16,643 bases of DNA, taken from Thermodesulfovibrio sp. Its GTDB lineage: Bacteria; Nitrospirota; Thermodesulfovibrionia; Thermodesulfovibrionales; Thermodesulfovibrionaceae. The translations under genes were made by a program, and so were the position numbers. The notes below the pieces were generated by a model, which made no database searches, had not been told where the DNA came from, and saw only the letters and a list, made by a program, of their open reading frames with translations. The DNA lies in the NCBI GenBank assembly GCA_026415995.1, contig JAOAGB010000010.1, positions 1 to 16,643 of the forward strand. Direction: 5' to 3'. Position 1 is the stretch's first letter. Every line of letters begins with the position of its first letter. Shown piece after piece: positions 1 through 6,713 of the stretch.

Positions 1-780
1 GGCATTGAAAAAAGAGCAAGAGCAGGTTATTATCTCATAACTAAAGAAATGAGCTTACTTGAAATTTTAGAAAAACTTTTACGGGGTAAAATAATAGAAT
101 ACACCCTTACAATTGTAGAAGGTGATAGCCTTTTTGAAATAGCAGATAAACTCTCAAAAATAAATCCAGATTTTGGAAGTCAGCTTTTAGAACTCAGTGA
201 TGATAAAGATCTTTTAAAAACATTAAATATAGATGCTCCTTCACTGGAAGGCTATCTTTTCCCTGCCACATATAATATTCCTAAGGGAATGGATTTAAAG
301 GAAATCATTTTAATGATGGTAAAAAAATTCTGGAGTGTTTATGATGAGAATCTGATAGAGAAGACAAAAAAAATTGGTTGGACTGTAAATAAAGTGGTTA
401 CTCTTGCCTCAATAATTGAAAAAGAAGCAAAAATTCAGGAAGAAAAACCTCTTATCTCTGCAGTCTATCACAATAGATTAAAAATAGGAATGCCACTTCA
501 AGCAGACCCTACTGCAATCTATGGAGTCAAAAGATTTAAGGAAGGTGTAAAAAAAAGAGATCTTTCAAATAAAACTCCATACAATACCTATGTAATAAGA
601 GGTTTACCTCCAGGCCCCATAGCTTCGCCTAGTTTAAGTTCTATAAAGGCTGCCCTAAGCCCTGCAAATGTTCCATATCTGTATTTTGTTGCTAAAGGCG
701 ATGGTTCACATGAATTTTCATCAACTTATGACAGGCACATTTCTGCTATAAACCAAATTAGGAGCAACAGGAGTGAATAG
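1..780 (+). CDS. mltG: Endolytic murein transglycosylase MltG (5' partial)
   Basis: MltG (YceG-like family) is a membrane-anchored lytic transglycosylase that cuts nascent peptidoglycan glycan strands outside the cytoplasmic membrane. The reading frame is open from base 1, so the N-terminal membrane anchor and part of the LysM-like region lie upstream of the window; the first in-window Met at 49 is internal. Visible family marks are the segment with VEGDSLFEIADKL, the catalytic-site motif LASIIEKEA (the conserved Glu is encoded at 418-420), VYHNRL with PLQADPT, and the C-terminal RGLPPGPIASPS and HEFSSTYDRH motifs. The stop at 778-780 lies inside the start of ispG (8-base overlap), so the two genes are probably cotranscribed and translationally coupled. 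Family identity is firm; only the missing 5' end is uncertain. Confidence 0.95.
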   Translation, partial: GIEKRARAGYYLITKEMSLLEILEKLLRGKIIEYTLTIVEGDSLFEIADKLSKINPDFGSQLLELSDDKDLLKTLNIDAPSLEGYLFPATYNIPKGMDLKEIILMMVKKFWSVYDENLIEKTKKIGWTVNKVVTLASIIEKEAKIQEEKPLISAVYHNRLKIGMPLQADPTAIYGVKRFKEGVKKRDLSNKTPYNTYVIRGLPPGPIASPSLSSIKAALSPANVPYLYFVAKGDGSHEFSSTYDRHISAINQIRSNRSE

Positions 781-1828
781 AAGAAAAACCAGAAAAATTT
801 ATATTGGAAATATTCCAATTGGCGGTGATGCTCCAATAGTTGTGCAATCCATGACAAAGACTGATACTCGCGATATTATTAAGACTGTAAGACAAATAAA
901 ACAGTTGGAAAAGGTAGGATGTGAAATTATAAGAGTAGCTGTTCCAGATATGCAAGCTGCTAAATCCTTAGGAAAAATAAAAGAGAAGATAAAAATACCG
1001 CTAATTGCAGATATACATTTTAACTATAAGCTCGCTCTTGAATCAATTCAACAAGGTGTTGATGGATTAAGAATAAATCCGGGTAATATAGGAGCGAAAT
1101 GGAAAGTAAAAGAGGTTATAAAAGCAGCGAAAGACAAAAAAATTCCTATTAGAATAGGTGTTAATGCAGGTTCTCTTCCAAAAGATTTAATAGATAAATA
1201 TGGTCATCCCACATCAGAAGCTATGGTTGAAGCAGCAGAAAGGCAGTTAGAAATTTTAGAAGAAAATGATTTTCACGACATAAAGGTTTCTCTTAAGGCA
1301 TCTAATGTAATGAAAACTGTTGAAGCTTATAGACTTTTTAGCAAAAAATATGATTATCCCCTTCATGTTGGAATCACTGAAACAGGACCTTCACCTGAGG
1401 GAGTAGTGAAAAGTTCTATAGGGATTGGGATTCTTCTTCTTGAAGGCATTGGAGACACAATAAGGGTTTCTCTTACAGATTCTCCATTGGTTGAAGTGGA
1501 AGTTGCCTATGAAATATTAAGAACTGTTGGATTAAGGGAATCAGGAGTTGAAATAATAAGTTGTCCTACCTGTGGAAGATGTGAGGTTAACATAAAAAAA
1601 ATAGCTAAGCAAGTTAAATCTGCTTTAAAAAATATAAAAAAACCTCTTAAAGTCGCTGTAATGGGTTGCGCTGTTAATGGACCTGGGGAGGCAAAAGAGG
1701 CTGATTTTGGAATAGCAGGCGGTAAAGGTAAAGGAATAGTTTTCGTAAAAGGACAAATCGTTAAAACAGTGAGAGAAATAGACTTAGTATCAGCTCTAAT
1801 AGAAGAAATAAATACTTATACTTGCTAA
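773..1828 (+). CDS. ispG: 4-hydroxy-3-methylbut-2-en-1-yl diphosphate synthase (HMBPP synthase)
   Basis: IspG converts 2-C-methylerythritol 2,4-cyclodiphosphate to HMBPP, the penultimate step of the MEP isoprenoid pathway, using a [4Fe-4S] cluster in the cytoplasm. The 351-residue protein has the TIM-barrel N-terminal half (VQSMTKTDTRD near residue 25, ADIHFNYKLAL, RINPGNIG) and the C-terminal cluster domain with Cys264 and Cys267 (CPTC), Cys299 and Glu306 in GCAVNGPGE, matching the known ligand pattern of three Cys and one Glu. The start is a GTG at 773, supported by an AGGAG at 760-764 eight bases upstream; it overlaps the mltG stop. The length suits the short bacterial form without the extra plant-type domain. 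Its presence shows that the organism makes isoprenoids by the MEP route. Confidence 0.97.
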   Translation: MNRRKTRKIYIGNIPIGGDAPIVVQSMTKTDTRDIIKTVRQIKQLEKVGCEIIRVAVPDMQAAKSLGKIKEKIKIPLIADIHFNYKLALESIQQGVDGLRINPGNIGAKWKVKEVIKAAKDKKIPIRIGVNAGSLPKDLIDKYGHPTSEAMVEAAERQLEILEENDFHDIKVSLKASNVMKTVEAYRLFSKKYDYPLHVGITETGPSPEGVVKSSIGIGILLLEGIGDTIRVSLTDSPLVEVEVAYEILRTVGLRESGVEIISCPTCGRCEVNIKKIAKQVKSALKNIKKPLKVAVMGCAVNGPGEAKEADFGIAGGKGKGIVFVKGQIVKTVREIDLVSALIEEINTYTC

Positions 1829-1851
1829 AAAAAGTTTTTTCAAGATAAAAT
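1822..1851 (+). promoter_or_regulatory. Candidate promoter for rpmE
   Basis: TTGCTA at 1822-1827 and TAAAAT at 1846-1851 are separated by 18 bases and resemble a sigma-70 promoter (4/6 and 5/6 matches). They lie over the ispG stop and the 57-base gap before rpmE. In such AT-rich sequence chance matches are common, so this is tentative; rpmE could equally be read through from ispG. Confidence 0.3.
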
Positions 1852-1885
1852 TAAAAATCAAGGAAAAAATTTTTCGGAGGAGAAA

Positions 1886-2086
1886 ATGAAAGAGAAAATT
1901 CATCCTGAATATAAGGAAGCAAAGGTAGTTTGTGCATGTGGAGAGACTTTTACAACTCGTTCGACTAAATCTTTAATTAAAGTTGATATTTGTTCTAAGT
2001 GTCATCCTTTCTATACAGGCAAACAGAAAATAGTAGATACAGAAGGTAGAGTAGAGAAATTTATGAGAAAATACGGTAAAAAATAG
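1886..2086 (+). CDS. rpmE: 50S ribosomal protein L31, zinc-binding type
   Basis: L31 is a small protein of the large ribosomal subunit near the central protuberance that helps bridge the two subunits. The 66-residue product is of the zinc-containing (C+) type: Cys16 and Cys18 (CAC) and Cys36 and Cys39 (CSKC) are all present. The N-terminal MKEKIHPEY and the YTGKQK region are typical of the family. A strong ribosome binding site, CGGAGGAG around 1875-1882, sets the ATG at 1886. The gene is followed at once by an intrinsic terminator, so it ends the mltG-ispG-rpmE group. The neighbourhood rpmE, DUF1385, prfA, prmC recurs in other bacteria (established gene-order pattern, recalled). Confidence 0.97.
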   Translation: MKEKIHPEYKEAKVVCACGETFTTRSTKSLIKVDICSKCHPFYTGKQKIVDTEGRVEKFMRKYGKK

Positions 2087-2105
2087 CAAGATTGAATTAG
2101 AACAT

Positions 2106-2144
2106 AAAGGGGTTAGATATTACAGTTTCTAACCCTTTTTTATT
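2106..2144 (+). terminator. Intrinsic terminator after rpmE
   Basis: The inverted repeat 2106-2116 / 2129-2139 has a GGGTTAG / CTAACCC core, extended by one G-U and three A-U pairs, around a 12-base loop. It runs straight into a T-rich tract (2136-2145). It lies 19 bases after the rpmE stop and ends only about 8 bases before the next start codon. Confidence 0.85.
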
Positions 2145-2152
2145 TATAAAAT

Positions 2153-3034
2153 ATGAATATGAACAATCAAACAATAGGTGGACAGGCTGTAATAGAGGGT
2201 GTAATGATGAAATCCTCAAAGGGATGGGCAGTGGCAGTAAGAAATCCCAGGGGAGAAATTATAATCAAGTCTGAAGAATTTAATAAGTCAAATATATTTA
2301 CTAAAGTTCCTTTTGTTAGAGGCTTTTTCATATTGATGCAAACATTATGGTTAGGAATGAAAGCAATTGATTTTAGCAGCAAAGTAGTTTTTCAGGAAGA
2401 GAAATCAAATCCTTGGAGTTTAGTATTATCTTTAATCCTTGCATTCTTAATTGGCACAGTGCTTTTTATCTTACTTCCATTGTATCTAACTAAGCTTACT
2501 GGTTATATTTTAAATATAGTTCAAATAAATCCTTTAGCATTCAACTTGGTTGACGGAATACTTAGAGTAATCATCTTCATCTTTTATGTTTTCACCATTG
2601 CCCTATGGCCTCAAATGAGAAGAATTTTTGCCTATCATGGTGCAGAGCATAAGGTAATAAATGCCTTTGAAGCTGAAAAAAAATTAGATACTAACTTAGC
2701 AGAAAAACATTCAAGATTTCATGTAAGATGCGGCACAAGTTTCATATTTATTGTACTTGTAATAAGTATCTTAGCTTTTTCTGCGATACCTTCATCATGG
2801 AGTTTTTTAATGAAAGCTATTAGCAGAATTATTCTTTTGCCTGTCATTGCAGGGATTTCCTATGAAATTCTTAAGCTTTCTTCTCGAATACAGAGTACTG
2901 TCATCGGTAAATTTATTATTGCTCCTGGTTTATTATTTCAAAGAATAACCACAAAAGAGCCCGATATAAATCAACTTGAAGTGGCAATAGAAGCTTTAAG
3001 AGCTGTATTAAAACTTGAAACACAAAATAAGTAA
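2153..3034 (+). CDS. DUF1385 family membrane protein (YqhQ-like)
   Basis: This belongs to the DUF1385 family (B. subtilis YqhQ and relatives), integral membrane proteins of unsettled function, often encoded beside prfA or rpmE and predicted to bind metal. The N-terminal signature GGQAVIEGVMM starts near residue 9 and the second conserved block YHGAEHKVINAFE is near residue 162; their Glu and His residues are the likely metal ligands. Hydrophobic segments are seen near residues 85-110, 125-147, 195-215 and 222-245. The protein is 293 residues from ATG 2153 or 291 from ATG 2159. Neither start has a Shine-Dalgarno sequence, and the rpmE terminator sits directly upstream, so the gene must have its own promoter or depend on read-through. 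It leads the prfA-prmC group (20-base gap to prfA). The biochemical role is unknown. Confidence 0.88.
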   Translation: MNMNNQTIGGQAVIEGVMMKSSKGWAVAVRNPRGEIIIKSEEFNKSNIFTKVPFVRGFFILMQTLWLGMKAIDFSSKVVFQEEKSNPWSLVLSLILAFLIGTVLFILLPLYLTKLTGYILNIVQINPLAFNLVDGILRVIIFIFYVFTIALWPQMRRIFAYHGAEHKVINAFEAEKKLDTNLAEKHSRFHVRCGTSFIFIVLVISILAFSAIPSSWSFLMKAISRIILLPVIAGISYEILKLSSRIQSTVIGKFIIAPGLLFQRITTKEPDINQLEVAIEALRAVLKLETQNK

Positions 3035-3054
3035 CAGATTTAAGAGGTAAAAAT

Positions 3055-4116
3055 ATGTTAGAAAAACTGTTGGAAGTAGAGGATAAATATGATAAAATAA
3101 CAAAAACCCTTTCTGATCCTTCTATATTTTCTAATAGAGAGGAGTTTTTAAGGCTCTCGAAGGAACAATCTGAACTTGAACCTATAGTAGCTAAATTCAG
3201 AGAATATAAAAAAATAGTCAAAGAAATTGAAGAGCTTGAAGAAATCCTCCAAGGAGGAGATGGAGATTTAAAAGAATTAGCTGCCGATGAACTTCAAAAT
3301 CTTAAAAAAATCAAACCTCAAATAGAACAGGAACTTAGAATTCTTCTCCTTCCAAAAGACCCTCGAGATGATAAAAATGTCATTCTTGAAATAAGAGCTG
3401 GAACTGGTGGAGATGAAGCAGCATTGTTTGCAGCGGACCTCTTTAGAATGTATGCAAAGTATGCTGAGGCAAAAGGTTGGAAAGTAGAGATAATTGATAG
3501 CCATCCTACAGGACTTGGTGGATTTAAAGAAATAATTGCAAACATCGCTGGCAAAGGAGCATTTAGTAAGTTAAAATATGAAAGCGGTGTTCATAGAGTT
3601 CAAAGAATTCCTGTAACAGAAGCCTCCGGTAGAATTCATACTTCCACAGCAACAGTGGCTGTATTACCTGAAGCAGAAGAAGTAGATATTAAAATTGACG
3701 AAAAAGACTTAAGAATTGACACTTTTTGTTCCTCAGGCCCGGGAGGGCAGTCAGTTAATACTGCTTACTCAGCAGTAAGAATTGTTCATATACCAACAGG
3801 AATTATTGTGCAGTGTCAGGATGAGAGATCTCAAATAAAAAACAGAGAAAAGGCAATGAAAGTCTTAAGAGCACGCTTGCTGGAGATAGAAAGACAGAGA
3901 AAAGAAGCTGAGAGAGCCTCTGAAAGAAAACAACAGGTAGGTACAGGAGAAAGAAGTGAAAGGATTAGAACCTACAATTTTCCGCAAAATAGGGTTACTG
4001 ACCACAGAATTGGTTTAACACTTTACAAATTAGATCAAATTTTAAATGGAAATCTCGACGAAGTCATTGATGCTTTGATCTCTTACTATCAAGCAGAAAA
4101 ACTTAAAGAAATGTGA
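3055..4116 (+). CDS. prfA: Peptide chain release factor 1
   Basis: RF1 recognises UAA and UAG stop codons in the ribosomal A site and triggers hydrolysis of the peptidyl-tRNA. The 353-residue protein has an N-terminal helical domain, the codon-recognition tripeptide of the PxT class (Pro186-Val187-Thr188, in RIPVTEASGRIHTS), which marks RF1 rather than RF2, and the catalytic GGQ loop in SSGPGGQSVNT with Gln232. Full length, with no frameshift of the RF2 kind. A purine-rich AAGAGGT at 3042-3048 precedes the ATG at 3055. Its stop overlaps the GTG start of prmC by four bases; PrmC is the enzyme that methylates the GGQ glutamine, so enzyme and substrate are translationally coupled. Confidence 0.98.
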   Translation: MLEKLLEVEDKYDKITKTLSDPSIFSNREEFLRLSKEQSELEPIVAKFREYKKIVKEIEELEEILQGGDGDLKELAADELQNLKKIKPQIEQELRILLLPKDPRDDKNVILEIRAGTGGDEAALFAADLFRMYAKYAEAKGWKVEIIDSHPTGLGGFKEIIANIAGKGAFSKLKYESGVHRVQRIPVTEASGRIHTSTATVAVLPEAEEVDIKIDEKDLRIDTFCSSGPGGQSVNTAYSAVRIVHIPTGIIVQCQDERSQIKNREKAMKVLRARLLEIERQRKEAERASERKQQVGTGERSERIRTYNFPQNRVTDHRIGLTLYKLDQILNGNLDEVIDALISYYQAEKLKEM

Positions 4117-4958
4117 GAGCTTTAGAAAAATTAAGAGAAATTTCAAAAATTCTCAGAGAAAAAAATATTATATCTGCTGATAAGGAAGCTCATGATATAG
4201 TCTGTCATGTTTTAAAGATTGATAAGGTAAAACTTTATTCTCATGATCCTGAGATTGATAAAAACAAACTAAAAAAAATCGACAATATTGTTCTAAGAAG
4301 GCTTAAAAGAGAACCTTTACAATATCTTATAGGAGAATGTTACTTTTTTAATATTAAAATTAAAGTTGGGAAGGGAGTTCTAATTCCAAGACCGGAAACA
4401 GAAATTTTAGTTGAAGAATTCATAAAAATTGAAAAAACAAAGAATAAAAAAAATTCTCTTGTCCTTGATCTCTGTACTGGTTCAGGTTGTATTGCCCTTG
4501 CCATTGCTAAAAATCTACCCTATTTAAAGGTATTTGGTGTAGACATTTCAGAAAGAGCTATATTATATGCTAAAAAAAATAAAAAAATAAACAATATTTC
4601 AAATGCTTTTTTTATAGTTGGAGATTTATTTTATCCATTTAGAAAAAACAGTTTCTTATATATAACCGCCAATCCACCATATGTGAAAACTCAAGAGATT
4701 GAGTGTTTACAACCAGAAATAAAAGATTATGAGCCTAAAAAAGCATTAAATGGAGGTAAAACTGGACTTTTTTATTATGAAAAAATTCTGAACGAGGCAA
4801 CAGATTATCTATTACAAGAGGGGCTTGTTTTCCTTGAGATAGGAAAAAGTCAAGCAAATAGCATAGAAGAAATAGCTAATAATAGCGGATTTAAAATGGT
4901 AAAAATAGTCAATGATCTTGCAGGAATTGAACGAGTTATGATATTAAAAAGATGTTAA
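4113..4958 (+). CDS. prmC: Release factor glutamine methyltransferase
   Basis: PrmC (HemK) is a cytoplasmic S-adenosylmethionine-dependent methyltransferase that N5-methylates the glutamine of the GGQ motif in release factors. The 281-residue protein shows the N-terminal helical substrate-binding domain (including REPLQYLIGECYF and GVLIPRPETE), the SAM-binding glycine motif DLCTGSGCIALAIA near residues 116-129, and the amide-methyltransferase motif NPPY at 187-190. The start is a GTG at 4113 overlapping the prfA stop by four bases. No separate ribosome binding site is needed or obvious beyond the AAAGAAATG-rich end of prfA. A single base separates it from the next gene. Confidence 0.97.
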   Translation: MRALEKLREISKILREKNIISADKEAHDIVCHVLKIDKVKLYSHDPEIDKNKLKKIDNIVLRRLKREPLQYLIGECYFFNIKIKVGKGVLIPRPETEILVEEFIKIEKTKNKKNSLVLDLCTGSGCIALAIAKNLPYLKVFGVDISERAILYAKKNKKINNISNAFFIVGDLFYPFRKNSFLYITANPPYVKTQEIECLQPEIKDYEPKKALNGGKTGLFYYEKILNEATDYLLQEGLVFLEIGKSQANSIEEIANNSGFKMVKIVNDLAGIERVMILKRC

Positions 4959-4959
4959 T

Positions 4960-5469
4960 ATGAGAGAGAAAATTGTTATAAAAATAATAATTTTTTTCTT
5001 TTTTGTCTCCCTCGCAAATGCTTCAGAGTTTATAATACATAATGTTCCTTTTTATCCTTCAGAGGATAATCAATGTGGTCCCACATCCTTATCCATGGTT
5101 TTGAATTTCATGGGAATGAAAGTTTCACCATCAGAAATAGCAGATGAAATATATAGTAAAGGAGCTAAGGGTACTTCTGATTTTGATATGATTTTTTATT
5201 TAAAAAAAAGAGGTTTAAAAGCTAAGCATTATCGAGGCAGTTTATCTGACCTTAAGGATAAAATTATGAAAGGAAATCCCTTGATAGTAATGGTTGATGA
5301 AGGATTCTGGTTTTATAAAAAATATCATTATATGGTTGTTTTAGGATTCAACGATAATGAAGTTATTGTAAATTCTGGGAAAAATGAAAAAGAACGTATT
5401 AAAATGGAGCACTTTATAAAAAAATGGGAAAAAACTGATTTCTGGACACTTTATATATGGGGAGGATAA
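4960..5469 (+). CDS. Secreted C39-like papain-fold cysteine peptidase family protein
   Basis: A 169-residue protein with a clear N-terminal signal peptide (basic MREKIVIK, hydrophobic core 9-19, likely cleavage near Ala19-Asn-Ala21), so it should be exported. The mature part has the peptidase C39 / C39-like pattern: NQCGPTSLSMVLNF with Cys39 and Gln38, YHYMVVLGF with His123, and VIVNSG with Asn138, which together can form a papain-type catalytic triad plus oxyanion residue. True C39 domains trim double-Gly leaders inside bacteriocin ABC exporters; here there is no attached transporter and no bacteriocin gene nearby, so a stand-alone peptidase, amidase-like or binding role is possible. It starts two bases after the prmC stop with no good ribosome binding site, implying coupling to prmC. 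The substrate is unknown. Confidence 0.75.
   Translation: MREKIVIKIIIFFFFVSLANASEFIIHNVPFYPSEDNQCGPTSLSMVLNFMGMKVSPSEIADEIYSKGAKGTSDFDMIFYLKKRGLKAKHYRGSLSDLKDKIMKGNPLIVMVDEGFWFYKKYHYMVVLGFNDNEVIVNSGKNEKERIKMEHFIKKWEKTDFWTLYIWGG
5459..5465 (+). promoter_or_regulatory. Ribosome binding site that fixes the glgC start
   Basis: GGGGAGG six bases before ATG 5472 is a strong Shine-Dalgarno sequence. It lies inside the last codons of the preceding gene and argues against the longer glgC reading from 5457. Confidence 0.85.
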
Positions 5470-5471
5470 AA

Positions 5472-6713
5472 ATGGCACTTCCTAAGGTTTTAGCCATAGT
5501 GCTTGCAGGAGGTAAAGGTGAAAGACTTTTTCCTCTCACATCTTTCAGATCAAAACCTTCTGTTCCATTCGGTGGCAAATATAGAATAGTAGATTTTGTT
5601 TTAAGCAATCTGGTGAATTCACAAATTTACTCTATTTATCTTCTTGTTCAGTATAAATCCCAATCATTGATTGAACACATAAGACAAAACTGGGGTTTTG
5701 CATCTGTTGGTAGAGATCATTTTGTAACTGTAGTGCCACCTCAAATGAGAATGGGACCAGAATGGTTTCAAGGAACAGCAGACGCTGTTTTTCAAAATTC
5801 AGCCCTTATAAAAGAACATAAACCCGACTATGTATTGATTTTTGGAGCAGATCATATTTACCGAATGGATATAAGGCAGATGATAGAATTTCATATAGAA
5901 AAAAAAGCTGAAGTTACAGTAGCAGCAAGACCTGTTTCAATAAAAGAAGCTTCTTCTTTTGGAGTCATAATTACGCAGGCTGACAGTAAAATATCAGGAT
6001 TTCAAGAAAAACCAAGAGATCCTGTTCCTATGCCAGAAAATCCAGAGATGGCATTTGTTTCCATGGGTAATTATATATTTAATGCAGAAGTTCTAATTGA
6101 AGCATTAATAAGAGCTGAGAAGAAAAAACAACATGACTTTGGGGCACATGTAATACCTGAACTTGTCGAAAGAGGTTGCAAGGTTTATTCCTATGATTTT
6201 GGTAAAAATGAAGTTCCCGGGATCAGAGATTATGAAGAGAAAGGATATTGGAGAGATGTGGGGACAATAAGAACCTATTTTGAAGCCCATATGGACATGC
6301 TTGGTGAAAAGCCTGTATTTGAAATATTTAATACACTCTGGCCCATTTATCCATCTAAAAATGATACACCCCCAGCAAAAATATTTAGCGGAGAAATAAA
6401 AAACAGCATTATCTCTGATGGAACAATAATAAAGGGAGGGAAAATAGAAAACTCCATCATAAGAAATGGAGTTATAGTTGAAAAAGGTGCTGAGATAAAA
6501 GAATCTCTTATAATGGACAATGTACTAATTAAAAGAAACAGTAAACTTTACAGAGTAATTGTAGACAAAAAAAATATTATCTATGAAGGGGAAGAGATAG
6601 GATTTAATCAAGAAAAGGATAGATTTAAATGTCATATAGATTCCTCTGGCATAAGAATTATACCTCGAGCAGCAAGATATAATGATTGGTTGAAAGAAAT
6701 AGGGTATGTATAA
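5472..6713 (+). CDS. glgC: Glucose-1-phosphate adenylyltransferase (ADP-glucose pyrophosphorylase)
   Basis: GlgC makes ADP-glucose from glucose-1-phosphate and ATP, the committed step of bacterial glycogen synthesis in the cytoplasm. The chosen ATG at 5472 gives 413 residues; it follows a GGGGAGG at 5459-5465 by six bases, whereas the in-frame ATG at 5457 lies upstream of and into that site and would have no ribosome binding site. Motifs: nucleotide-binding LAGGKGERLFPLT (11-23), FGGKYRIVDF (33-42), QGTADAV (100-106), Asp127 in FGADH, sugar-phosphate-binding Lys180 in FQEKP, and WRDVGTIRTY. The C-terminal third shows hexapeptide-like repeats of a left-handed beta helix. Oddly, it sits between a secreted peptidase-like gene and a two-component system, without other glg genes in the window. 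Confidence 0.94.
   Translation: MALPKVLAIVLAGGKGERLFPLTSFRSKPSVPFGGKYRIVDFVLSNLVNSQIYSIYLLVQYKSQSLIEHIRQNWGFASVGRDHFVTVVPPQMRMGPEWFQGTADAVFQNSALIKEHKPDYVLIFGADHIYRMDIRQMIEFHIEKKAEVTVAARPVSIKEASSFGVIITQADSKISGFQEKPRDPVPMPENPEMAFVSMGNYIFNAEVLIEALIRAEKKKQHDFGAHVIPELVERGCKVYSYDFGKNEVPGIRDYEEKGYWRDVGTIRTYFEAHMDMLGEKPVFEIFNTLWPIYPSKNDTPPAKIFSGEIKNSIISDGTIIKGGKIENSIIRNGVIVEKGAEIKESLIMDNVLIKRNSKLYRVIVDKKNIIYEGEEIGFNQEKDRFKCHIDSSGIRIIPRAARYNDWLKEIGYV

Noticed and set aside
758..955. 65-codon frame antisense to the mltG/ispG junction
   Set aside because: No ribosome binding site or domain, fully covered by ispG and mltG on the other strand.
2916..3221. 101-codon frame on the - strand spanning the DUF1385/prfA junction
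   Set aside because: Antisense to the conserved coding sequence of both genes, with low-complexity composition; a shadow of real genes.
5457..5471. ATG 5457 as the glgC start
   Set aside because: It would place the start codon on top of the GGGGAGG site; ATG 5472 has perfect spacing and matches the usual N-terminus of the family.
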